A program made the translations under genes and the position numbers. Below, piece by piece: positions 11,797 to 17,680 of a DNA stretch of 23,958 nucleotides; position 1 is the first letter of the stretch; each line of letters begins with the position of its first letter. The stretch comes from a virus: IMG/VR virus record IMGVR_UViG_3300021335_000092, positions 1-23,958 of that record. One strand, 5' to 3'. The notes beneath the pieces were generated by a model that was not told the origin of the DNA, did no database searches, and was given only the letters and a program-made list of their open reading frames with translations.

Positions 11797-12646
11797 GTAC
11801 GCTTTTATTCTTGTTAAATATCTCTATATCATCACTCAATACTAACGGTAACCCCTGGTTGTTTACCATAAAACTAAAGTCCTTAAAGGGTCGCCCCCTG
11901 GAGCTCCTACACTTTACATTTATTATGTTCTCATCCATCTCGCTCTTCTCGAGAGCAATCTGTGTCTCAGCCTTTCTCTCCATCGCACTACCCAAGTGCC
12001 CAGTCGGCTTTGTTGAATTATGATTAACGTGAACCACCGTAAGTATGTGTACATTGTATTTCTCACTCCATGTCATTAAGCGCTGAACCGCCTTGTTAGA
12101 CTCCTCAATATCATTAACGTCATTCACTAGATCCGCTATACCGTCAATCACGACTAGCCCTATATTATCATCACCCCTTAAGCAATACTCTATCACATTT
12201 ATTCGTTCCTCTACGCTCAATGACCTGAGGCCGTATGTCATATAACAAACCTTGTCTTCACCCGATATTCTTAGGGCCCTATTAAACACCTTCTGTGCGT
12301 GATAGGTGCCCTGTTCCGTATCAAAATGATACAAACACTTATCACCCCGGTGGCCCTTTAGGTCCCTGACATACTCCTTAGCATTCTTCCCAAGGTATGC
12401 CGCTGATAATAAGGTAACTAAAAAAGTCTTTTTGTGTTTCGGAGGTCCCTGGATAAAGCTAAAGTTCCCGTATGTACCAATCGGTGTTGGGTGGGTAACC
12501 ATACCATCTGAGGTGTAGTAATCAGACTCGCCGTAACTCAATGCGACGGGCGGATACTCCACCTCAGCGGTAGGATCAATATAGCTTTGCTCTAAGAGAT
12601 ACTGTGAGTACAAGTCCTCCTCTTCTCTCTTATCCAGCTCGGTCAT
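11768..12646 (-). CDS. RecA/RepA-type ATPase, probable replicative helicase
   Basis: A 292-residue single-domain RecA-fold ATPase. The P-loop is GPPKHKKT (residues 67-74), in which the usual glycine before the lysine is replaced by lysine; a similar form is familiar in Bacteroidetes relatives. The DTEQG motif (109-113), Walker B IGLVVIDGI (162-170, D168) and a late motif HVNHNSTKPTGHLGSAMERK (206-225) match the AAA_25/RepA-like helicase group. It lies between the ParB-domain and RusA genes and starts in ATGA overlap with a possible 22-residue ORF. Recombination mediator is the main alternative role. Confidence 0.8.
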   Translation of the reverse strand: MTELDKREEEDLYSQYLLEQSYIDPTAEVEYPPVALSYGESDYYTSDGMVTHPTPIGTYGNFSFIQGPPKHKKTFLVTLLSAAYLGKNAKEYVRDLKGHRGDKCLYHFDTEQGTYHAQKVFNRALRISGEDKVCYMTYGLRSLSVEERINVIEYCLRGDDNIGLVVIDGIADLVNDVNDIEESNKAVQRLMTWSEKYNVHILTVVHVNHNSTKPTGHLGSAMERKAETQIALEKSEMDENIINVKCRSSRGRPFKDFSFMVNNQGLPLVLSDDIEIFNKNKSVLENLLGNTH

Positions 12647-12711
12647 GATATCTTGTTAATCTGTCTTCTTTTGTTGTAAACCTTAACAATCTGATCCTCG
12701 TTATCTGCCAC
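12643..12711 (-). CDS. Possible 22-residue leader peptide
   Basis: Starting at GTG 12711, the frame reads MADNEDQIVKVYNKRRQINK then IS, and its TGA stop overlaps the ATG of the ATPase as ATGA. It fills the only gap in this operon between two genes. The composition looks coding-like, but it is too short to judge and it uses a GTG start. Alternatively, this is just spacer. Confidence 0.3.
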   Translation of the reverse strand: MADNEDQIVKVYNKRRQINKIS

Positions 12712-12717
12712 CTTATC

Positions 12718-13353
12718 TTAAAAATAAACCCTATTGGTCTCACACTTACGGGCGAACTCCTCAATACTGAAATGGCTATTCCTGTTGATAATGTTCTTTA
12801 GTGCCCTGGCGAATGACTTCTTGTACACATCCTTCCCTAACACATCTGATAACATCTTTAGGCTTGACAAATAAACGTGACCCCTGGGGGTAAACTCGTA
12901 GTTACCGTCCTTTATCTCTCTATGCACGCCCCTTGCGGTGCTTGAGAAGAACTCGTAAATTAGGCTCCTGTTTATTTTAGCGTAGGTGTCACAGTCTAAC
13001 TGCTGCTGCAGTTGCTCGTACTGATGGTTGCCCTGCTTAACATACTTGTTGATGAAGTCATCAGTACTCCAGGGACGCTGTGTCCTGTTGAGCGTTATCA
13101 TAAGCCTCTCACTATCGGCGCTTACCATTCGGTAGGCTATCGGTAGGTTGAGCTTTTTACAGGCCTCCAGCCTATGTTGGCCGTCAATGACTAAGTAGTT
13201 TGTGTCTACTATTATAGGAACCGTGTTGCCATTAGTGGCCTGTATCTGCTCGCATAACATCTCGAACTTGTTATCAAATCTTATCTTTCTGTTGTTGTGT
13301 ATGTACCCGAATAGGTCATACCTTTTGGTTTCTCCGTATTTTATTGTTTCCAT
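12718..13353 (-). CDS. ParB/Srx-domain protein without HTH (211 aa)
   Basis: The N-terminal 90 residues contain the ParB/Sulfiredoxin-like fold core: NTVPIIVDTNYLVIDGQHRL (44-62) and EACKKLNLPIAYRMV, with the box DGQHRLEA in place of the GERR--A box of ParB, a site for CTP/phosphate in that superfamily. The C-terminal half (LIYEFFSSTARGVHREI and so on) is helical and holds no recognisable ParB-type HTH. It is therefore not a partition protein in the usual sense; family members include nucleases and nucleotide-hydrolysing switches. It is separated from the SSB gene by a tetraloop terminator-like hairpin. Confidence 0.75.
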   Translation of the reverse strand: METIKYGETKRYDLFGYIHNNRKIRFDNKFEMLCEQIQATNGNTVPIIVDTNYLVIDGQHRLEACKKLNLPIAYRMVSADSERLMITLNRTQRPWSTDDFINKYVKQGNHQYEQLQQQLDCDTYAKINRSLIYEFFSSTARGVHREIKDGNYEFTPRGHVYLSSLKMLSDVLGKDVYKKSFARALKNIINRNSHFSIEEFARKCETNRVYF

Positions 13354-13363
13354 ATTGTTTATT

Positions 13364-13386
13364 AAAAAGTGGGGGCTTTCGCCCCC
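13364..13386 (-). terminator. GAAA-tetraloop terminator/attenuator after ssb
   Basis: On the minus strand GGGGGC-GAAA-GCCCCC (13371-13386) is followed by ACTTTTTAAT. A perfect 6-bp GC stem with a GNRA loop and a five-U run make a credible intrinsic terminator. It lies between the SSB-like stop (13393) and the ParB-domain start (13353), so it would reduce expression of the downstream replication genes unless read through. Confidence 0.75.
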
Positions 13387-13392
13387 GTTAGA

Positions 13393-13704
13393 CTAAAAGG
13401 GTAAATCAATATCTACCTCAGGTTGCGTTTCCTCTTGTCTCTGTGAAGGCGCCGCCGACACCTTGCCGTTGGTCCAGTTTACCTTCCCACTACACAGGAT
13501 CGGTGGTAGCTGGTCCTGGGCCTTAAGGGCATCAGACTCCTCCTTTTTAAGGTCAGTGGTAACGATTACGTTCTTACCCCACTGGTTTACCTCATCCTGT
13601 AGCTTTACTTTTAAGGGATAAAACTTCTCACCCTTGTCGTTTGTCCATACCTTGGTAGTATCTAACTTACCTAGGTTTAAATTAAATGTTACAATTGCTG
13701 CCAT
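13393..13704 (-). CDS. Single-stranded DNA-binding protein-like (103 aa)
   Basis: The start ATG 13704 (MAAIVTFNLNLGKLDTTKVW) directly follows the ERF stop. The remainder (EKFYPLKVKLQDEVNQWGKN, then VIVTTDL) resembles a compact OB-fold, and the acidic tail ending EVDIDLPF mimics the SSB C-terminal DDDIPF tail that recruits partner proteins. It is much shorter than bacterial SSB but similar to small flavobacterial phage proteins of this kind. It probably coats ssDNA and cooperates with the ERF annealing protein encoded next to it. Confidence 0.75.
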   Translation of the reverse strand: MAAIVTFNLNLGKLDTTKVWTNDKGEKFYPLKVKLQDEVNQWGKNVIVTTDLKKEESDALKAQDQLPPILCSGKVNWTNGKVSAAPSQRQEETQPEVDIDLPF

Positions 13705-13705
13705 G

Positions 13706-14296
13706 TTACTTCTTTTTTGCAATTACTAATTGTTGTTTGAGGAACTTCTCGTCATCCTCTTTGACGATATACTTAGACTTAACGGTGTCTAGTGAACCGT
13801 TCTCTGTTTGTAGATAAGCTATCACCTTATCAAGTGCCGCGCCAGTGCGGGGTAACCTATCCTTGTCCTTGAACTGATGGTCTGAAACGCCCTTGCTTGG
13901 CCGATTTGAGAAGTCAGCGTCCTTGGTGTCGTCGATTAAGAACAACCCGTTTAACGCGTACTTTCTCGCATAAGATGATGAACTACCAAAGGACTGTGAA
14001 ATGTCCATACCTTTCTTTGACATCTCGATACCGGCTGAGGCATATACCTCTGCCTTGGTACCCTCGTCGTCCCATACGATCGCCTTGGCTCGCACCATAA
14101 ACGTCCCTGAGACCTCGATAATTTCGTCGGACACTACGAGGGATAAACCATACTTATCAAGTATAGGCTTAGCGGCCTCTAGGATGTCCTCCTGGTTACG
14201 GTAATAATACTTACCAAAACTGTTGTACTGGCTCTTTGGAGCCTTTAACTCTAGCTGTACCTTGGACAGCCTTTGTCTAAAAGTCAATGTTTCCAT
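13706..14296 (-). CDS. erf: ERF-family single-strand annealing recombinase
   Basis: The core signature of ERF proteins is present as QSFGSSSSYARKYALNGLF then LIDDTKDAD (about residues 100-130), the Gly-rich SSYA-KYAL--LF-I-D--D motif. The upstream region (YNSFGKYYYRNQEDILEAAK; YGLSLVVSDEI) also fits. The 196-residue length is typical. ERF anneals complementary strands during phage genome circularisation and recombination and pairs naturally with the RecE-like nuclease at 8604. The ATG overlaps the 61-residue gene upstream (20 bases), and the SSB gene follows within one base. Confidence 0.92.
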   Translation of the reverse strand: METLTFRQRLSKVQLELKAPKSQYNSFGKYYYRNQEDILEAAKPILDKYGLSLVVSDEIIEVSGTFMVRAKAIVWDDEGTKAEVYASAGIEMSKKGMDISQSFGSSSSYARKYALNGLFLIDDTKDADFSNRPSKGVSDHQFKDKDRLPRTGAALDKVIAYLQTENGSLDTVKSKYIVKEDDEKFLKQQLVIAKKK

Positions 14297-14462
14297 TCTG
14301 TAGTATTTCTGATTTAACTAGCTGTTTGAACTCGTCAGTAACATCCTTATGGCACAGCTCTACCACTAAGGTTGTTAGGCGCGTAATGCGCTCCGCGTAC
14401 TCGTACTGTTTCTTCTGAGACCGCGATAATGTTTCTTTTAAGAACTCTATTAATTCAATCAT
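14277..14462 (-). CDS. Hypothetical helical protein (61 aa)
   Basis: The protein starts MIELIEFLKETLSRSQKKQY and is helical throughout, ending SEILQNGNIDF. It opens the recombination operon after a terminator at 14516-14540 and overlaps the ERF start by 20 bases. No family is recognised. It could be a coiled-coil adapter, but this is a guess from helicity alone. Confidence 0.6.
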   Translation of the reverse strand: MIELIEFLKETLSRSQKKQYEYAERITRLTTLVVELCHKDVTDEFKQLVKSEILQNGNIDF

Positions 14463-14501
14463 ACCGCTAAGTTAATAAAATAATTGAGACAGCAAATCTT
14501 T

Positions 14502-14518
14502 TTAACAAAGTTTTAACA
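14502..14518 (-). promoter_or_regulatory. Two TTAACA boxes 11 bp apart upstream of the ERF operon
   Basis: TTAACA occurs at 14502-14507 and 14513-14518 on the plus strand (TGTTAA on the minus strand), exactly one helical turn apart as at 4078/4089 and 5158/5169. The orientation is opposite to that of the accessory promoters. They lie between the terminator hairpin and the first gene of the recombination operon. No convincing -7 element is seen, so promoter position is not assigned. Confidence 0.45.
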
Positions 14519-14540
14519 AAAACGGACCCCGAAGGGCCCG
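14516..14540 (-). terminator. UUCG-tetraloop terminator after the M15-like gene
   Basis: On the minus strand CGGGCCC-TTCG-GGGTCCG (14523-14540) is followed by TTTTTGTT. The 7-bp stem includes one G-U pair that works only in the minus-strand RNA, which supports minus-strand termination. It separates the M15-like gene (stop 14580) from the recombination operon. Confidence 0.75.
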
Positions 14541-14579
14541 CAACTGACTAAACAAATAAAGAAACACTTACGCAGAAAC

Positions 14580-14969
14580 CTACCATAAGTATAGTGATGG
14601 CGACTTTAGGTCGTCCGTATCGTAGTAAACCGTGTCGCGAGATAGGGCAAACCTGGTGACGCCTTGCTCCATAAGACTGCGAACTAGTTTTAATCTTTTC
14701 TTTGGCCCTACGCACCTGATACGCACGGCCTTACCAACACGGTGTGAGTCCGTAGACACTAGGCCCATATCATCCGCGACCATCTTAGAGGTATACCCAA
14801 GTATTACCTTAGGTATGTAGTCGTGGCGCCGGCAGGCACGATCTAACGCAACAACAGGCTCCCTCTCCATAAACCTATATCCACTGCCCTTTGCGTCAGG
14901 GCTGTCAAACATAGACCATCTCAATTTCTTGAGTCCTTCCGTGTCCTGTATCTCGCTATAGTTGTCCAT
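14580..14969 (-). CDS. Degenerate M15 peptidase-fold protein (129 aa), probable pseudoenzyme
   Basis: Residues 21-30 FDSPDAKGSG match FDSPDVQGSG of the endolysin at 15669, and the rest aligns end to end without large gaps. The zinc-site residues are broken: the first histidine is kept (SHRVGKAVRI, H76), but the aspartate seven residues on is arginine (R83), and the last histidine is tyrosine (Y115 in TVYYDTDD). The SGFRT loop, which holds a conserved arginine, is LGYTS here. Zinc peptidase activity is therefore unlikely. The frame is intact, so it is probably used as a binding or regulatory protein. Its ATG abuts a terminator (14970-15008). Confidence 0.75.
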   Translation of the reverse strand: MDNYSEIQDTEGLKKLRWSMFDSPDAKGSGYRFMEREPVVALDRACRRHDYIPKVILGYTSKMVADDMGLVSTDSHRVGKAVRIRCVGPKKRLKLVRSLMEQGVTRFALSRDTVYYDTDDLKSPSLYLW

Positions 14970-15008
14970 AAAAAACAGGGGGTCGCACCCGTGTTACTTT
15001 GACCCCCC
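14970..15008 (-). terminator. Terminator placed against a start codon
   Basis: On the minus strand GGGGGGTC (15001-15008), a 16-base loop, then GACCCCCTG (14976-14984) and a six-U run end directly at ATG 14969. The stem is about 8 bp of GC. The 15003-15015 part is a shortened T6ATTCG6 repeat unit. Termination here would separate the lysis block from the M15-like gene; read-through RNA would fold its hairpin over the ribosome site. Confidence 0.65.
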
Positions 15009-15193
15009 GAATAAACCTAAATAATGAAGACCAAATATAAACAACTAATATGAGTATACCAAAAAAAGTGGGCTTGACTTTGTTAAAAAAAAGATGTAAC
15101 TTCGCCCCAAGGTTCTACCGCTTAAGCAACGGACGCCTTAGATAATAAGGAGCAAGCACACGCGCCGCTCCTTTACGATGTGTCAAGGGTGTA
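15009..15193. other. Intergenic region between 3TM holin gene and M15-like gene
   Basis: No gene is seen here. It contains a 7-bp hairpin (AAGGAGC 15147-15153 / GCTCCTT 15167-15173, 13-base loop), an 8-base palindrome GCTTAAGC near 15119-15127, one TGTTAA box (15081-15086), and A/T-rich runs. On the minus strand a GCTTAAGCGGTAGAAC stretch looks like a tRNA D-arm, but no T-arm or acceptor stem can be fitted. Together these suggest the end of the fibre/lysis transcript plus a promoter for the gene at 14969. Confidence 0.5.
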
Positions 15194-15643
15194 TTATTTT
15201 TTATTCTTAATCTGTGCGTACTTCTCAAAGCCTCTAGAGCCGAAGTAGGCGGTATAAGTACAGATTAGTATCGTCTCTAAGAGCGTAATCCAGCGCTCCT
15301 CTATTTCGCACAACCCAAGTGAGTCGAGCACAATGTATAGGGTCATACACACTGTTAGGTATATGATTATTAGTGGCCTGGTTATTTTGGTTAGCTTAAC
15401 ATCTGAGTTGGCGTCCGCCTCCCAGCGGCGGGTAACGCCTTCGAGTTCGTCCTGGTCAAGCTGTAGCAATTGCATAGCAATATCCTTATCGGCCTCGTCG
15501 AGCTCTTTGTTAGAGCTCACTAAGTTCTTTACAATACCAAGCAACCCCTTGTCAGGTATACTATCCCCGAGCGCATCTAATACGCCGCGCTCGCCTATTA
15601 AAAAACCGCCGACCTTAGTGTCCTTAAACTTCTTCTTTTTCAT
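15194..15643 (-). CDS. Three-TM holin-like protein (149 aa)
   Basis: The N-terminal half is soluble and charged (KKKKFKDTKVGGFLIGERGV; VTRRWEADANSDVKLTKITR). Membrane spans follow: PLIIIYLTVCMTLYIVL and WITLLETILICTYTAYF, and the protein ends GSRGFEKYAQIKNKK. The RWEAD--SD--L-K--RPL start to the membrane part and the YFGSRGFEKY end match the 3-TM holin/GTA-holin-like family (PF11351 type). It lies between the M15 endolysin and the M15-like gene, as expected for a lysis cassette. There are two clear spans, with a third short one possible. Confidence 0.8.
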   Translation of the reverse strand: MKKKKFKDTKVGGFLIGERGVLDALGDSIPDKGLLGIVKNLVSSNKELDEADKDIAMQLLQLDQDELEGVTRRWEADANSDVKLTKITRPLIIIYLTVCMTLYIVLDSLGLCEIEERWITLLETILICTYTAYFGSRGFEKYAQIKNKK

Positions 15644-15668
15644 AGTTCAGTAAACATATAGTAGTGCC

Positions 15669-16025
15669 TTAGTAGGTCCACACAACATTAGGCGCCTTAG
15701 CGCTATCTATGTCTACGTGTATGAAACCCTTACCTACCCCTATGCGATTAAAGTGTTTTAATAATATGCAAAGGAGCTCGTACCTCTCCTTGCTGTTGCG
15801 GACTTTTAGGTCCGCCGCCAGGCCCCTTAGGTGGGAGGAGTTAGAAACCCCCCCAGCCCTATGGTTTGCCTCCTCAGTCCTGAACCCACTAGATATCCTA
15901 ATAGGCCTCCCGTACTCCTCACGCACAGCATCTAACAGCACAATAAGCCTGTCGTCTACCATCTGCCCGCTGCCTTGTACGTCAGGGCTGTCAAATTCTT
16001 CGTATTTAAAATACTTAAAGTGCAA
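15669..16025 (-). CDS. M15-family peptidase, probable endolysin (118 aa)
   Basis: A zinc D-Ala-D-Ala carboxypeptidase-like cell-wall hydrolase. The core is complete: FDSPDVQGSG (11-20), SSGFRT (45-50), SSHLRGLAADLKV with H65 and D72 as zinc ligands, and GFIHVDID with H103 as the third. The 118-residue length matches short phage M15 proteins. The start is TTG 16025 immediately after the previous stop TAA (16026-16028); no ATG precedes the conserved N-terminal strand. The neighbouring holin at 15194 would release it. It has no signal peptide, so it depends on a holin. Confidence 0.9.
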   Translation of the reverse strand: MHFKYFKYEEFDSPDVQGSGQMVDDRLIVLLDAVREEYGRPIRISSGFRTEEANHRAGGVSNSSHLRGLAADLKVRNSKERYELLCILLKHFNRIGVGKGFIHVDIDSAKAPNVVWTY

Positions 16026-16739
16026 TTACCTCAATATATAATTAGCAAATGATGGATCTACCTTGTTAGATATTTTTTCAATAACAAAATCACTCCTTGT
16101 TGTAGACCCATAAGTTTCTGAGCTAGAATAGCTATTATTTGTCAATGTATCCCCGTTATATATAGATGCTATTTTAAGCGTTATTGAGCCGCCAAGTCTT
16201 GGGTCAACCGTAAATAAATTATTAAAACGAGCATTGTGCATTACTGTCGCCGAAGACGTTGGAACATCATCGATATTCATAGCATAAAAACCATCCCAAT
16301 AAGAGTCGGGGTCATCTGTACCGCCAAAATTAATATCCGGGTCTGTGGTATCTGTAAAATACCAAGCTATTATAGGGTCGAAATCGTAAGGGTTAGTCCC
16401 GTTGTCGGGGCTTGAGAAAACCATTTCCCCCTGTATTCTATACGTCCCTGGTTCAGTTACTTTAATATCATTAAATACTACCTGTTCTGATACCGTCCAC
16501 TGTGTATAACCTGCTCCGGTTCTTGAAAACTCTAACCACGAAGGTTTAATTGCAACATTATTAATGTCTTTCTGTAGAGATGTGGCTGACCAATTTGCCC
16601 ATAAATATCCCGTGTTTGGCACCACCCCAAAACCACCTACACTACCCGAGTGTATAGTAAATTCAAATTTTTCAGGTTTTGAGGGGTCAAAAGATGTTGT
16701 TTTTAACGTAGCTGTTGTGTCTAAATTAGTTACTGGCAT
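16026..16739 (-). CDS. Adhesin-like beta-rich protein (237 aa)
   Basis: The sequence starts MPVTNLDTTATLKTTSFDPS and is Ser/Thr/Asn/Gly-rich with short strands (FEFTIHSGSVGGFG; YTQWTVSEQVVFNDIKVTEP; GTYRIQGEMVFSSPDN). This is the texture of a jelly-roll (C1q/TNF-like) fibre-tip domain. It sits inside the lysis block between the membrane genes and the endolysin, and its DNA is visibly more AT-rich than the flanking endolysin and holin genes. An acquired (moron-like) receptor-binding module is the best reading. The fold assignment is by texture, not motif. Confidence 0.6.
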   Translation of the reverse strand: MPVTNLDTTATLKTTSFDPSKPEKFEFTIHSGSVGGFGVVPNTGYLWANWSATSLQKDINNVAIKPSWLEFSRTGAGYTQWTVSEQVVFNDIKVTEPGTYRIQGEMVFSSPDNGTNPYDFDPIIAWYFTDTTDPDINFGGTDDPDSYWDGFYAMNIDDVPTSSATVMHNARFNNLFTVDPRLGGSITLKIASIYNGDTLTNNSYSSSETYGSTTRSDFVIEKISNKVDPSFANYILR

Positions 16740-16845
16740 TTTCTTCTAGTTTTTCAATTCGTTTAGTTAATACTTTTATTAGCGACTCATTGTTTGAGTC
16801 TTGAGCCCTTTTTAATCTATTCTCTAGCCTTTCTAGTGATGTCAT
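16726..16845 (-). CDS. Tiny coiled-coil protein (39 aa)
   Basis: ATG 16845 overlaps the previous gene stop as ATGA, and its TAA overlaps the next gene start (16739) by 14 bases. It reads MTSLERLENRLKRAQDSNNE followed by SLIKVLTKRIEKLEENASN. The Leu/Ile heptad pattern indicates a short coiled coil. The close coupling on both sides supports a real gene. It may trimerise the adhesin encoded next or regulate lysis; neither can be shown. Confidence 0.65.
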   Translation of the reverse strand: MTSLERLENRLKRAQDSNNESLIKVLTKRIEKLEENASN

Positions 16846-17024
16846 ATATTATTTATTTTATAGTTTCTTTTCTTTTCCTTTAATAATTGTCTTAGTTCTT
16901 TCTTTTGCTGGCGCATCTCTTTCCTAAACTTACGCTTAACATAACGCTTGGCGGGGTCATTAGGCAGCGAATCTGCTGCCTGCGTAACAACCACCATAGA
17001 TATAAATAGTACTACTATCTTCAT
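16842..17024 (-). CDS. Small secreted or membrane-anchored basic protein (60 aa)
   Basis: The protein starts MKIVVLFISMVVVTQAADSL, a clear signal peptide or N-terminal anchor with a plausible cut after TQA. A strongly basic helix follows (AKRYVKRKFRKEMRQQKKEL, RQLLKEKKRNYK). There is no lipobox cysteine, so it is not a standard o-spanin. Being in the lysis block, a spanin-like or anti-holin role is conceivable. It overlaps both neighbours by 4 bases. Confidence 0.6.
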   Translation of the reverse strand: MKIVVLFISMVVVTQAADSLPNDPAKRYVKRKFRKEMRQQKKELRQLLKEKKRNYKINNI

Positions 17025-17296
17025 TTTAAGCCGACCTTAGCCTTGATACGTCCCCACACTGCTAGTGCCTGTCCAAGTAAAAAAGTTGCAGAGGCAATCG
17101 CCTGATCCACATTCATCGCAAGCTCCTCGCCGCCTGAAAGGATTTCTGATGATGCCCCCTGTACGTCTACCTTTCCCTCGGTAAGTGCAAACACTACTCC
17201 CGATATTGAAGAAACGATTAGACCGATAATAGTCTTTGATTGATACCATTTTTTAAAGTCATTAAATTTTTCTGTTACTTTTCCTGGTTTTGCCAT
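17021..17296 (-). CDS. Two-TM holin-like protein (91 aa)
   Basis: The N-terminus is charged (MAKPGKVTEKFNDFKKWYQS). A first hydrophobic stretch follows (KTIIGLIVSSISGVVFAL, about residues 21-38), then a polar loop and a second stretch (SATFLLGQALAVWGRIKA, about residues 69-86) ending in basic residues. The KS(K)TI-G---S--G and AVWGRIKAK ends are typical of small phage holins. It lies just after the fibre chaperone, at the head of the lysis region. Together with the 3TM protein at 15194 this gives two holin candidates. Confidence 0.65.
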   Translation of the reverse strand: MAKPGKVTEKFNDFKKWYQSKTIIGLIVSSISGVVFALTEGKVDVQGASSEILSGGEELAMNVDQAIASATFLLGQALAVWGRIKAKVGLK

Positions 17297-17298
17297 AA

Positions 17299-17679
17299 TT
17301 AATTTGGTTTTGTTGGATATACAATATTTGATAGGTCTACCGTAGCTGGTAAATCCCTGAGCTGTTGTCTATAGGTAGCCCATTCCTGTTTTTTTGTTTC
17401 TGTAAGCGGTGAGTCAGGCATCTGTGTCCAGTCAGACTCCTTCAGCAATAATCCCCTCGTAGACCTCACCCCATCCATTGCAGAGTCATCTAACTCTTGT
17501 TGGGAGTAATCCCAAACCTCGTGCTGTCCATTGTGGTATCTACATCTTGTAGAATTAGCCTGTTTCCATTGAGCCTCTGTAAGTTCTACATTAGGTGTTG
17601 GAATATCGTCTCCATGCCACTCATCAGAGTAAAACCCTGTGTAGCTACCATCTGTGTCGTATGTTGCAAAATATCTCAT
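17299..17679 (-). CDS. Tail-fibre assembly chaperone-like protein (126 aa)
   Basis: The start is ATG 17679 (MRYFATYDTDGSYTGFYSDE), one base after the fibre stop codon; a GTG 12 bases further up overlaps it. The C-terminal block LKESDWTQMPDSPLTETKKQ then EWATYRQQLRDLP and a final IVYPTKPN match the tail assembly chaperone domain (Phage_tail_APC, PF16778 type). There the -DWTQ-PDSPL---K--W-TYRQ-LRD-P---- ..P-KP pattern is diagnostic. It directly follows the fibre gene it would help fold. Confidence 0.85.
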   Translation of the reverse strand: MRYFATYDTDGSYTGFYSDEWHGDDIPTPNVELTEAQWKQANSTRCRYHNGQHEVWDYSQQELDDSAMDGVRSTRGLLLKESDWTQMPDSPLTETKKQEWATYRQQLRDLPATVDLSNIVYPTKPN

Positions 17680-17680
17680 A

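Noticed and set aside
12718-13353. The ParB-domain protein as the binder of the parS-like sites
   Set aside because: It lacks the helix-turn-helix domain ParB uses to read parS; host ParB is a better candidate.
15085-15135. A tRNA-like stretch (minus strand GCTTAAGCGGTAGAAC)
   Set aside because: It resembles a D-arm, but no acceptor stem, anticodon arm or GGTTC-type T-arm can be fitted.
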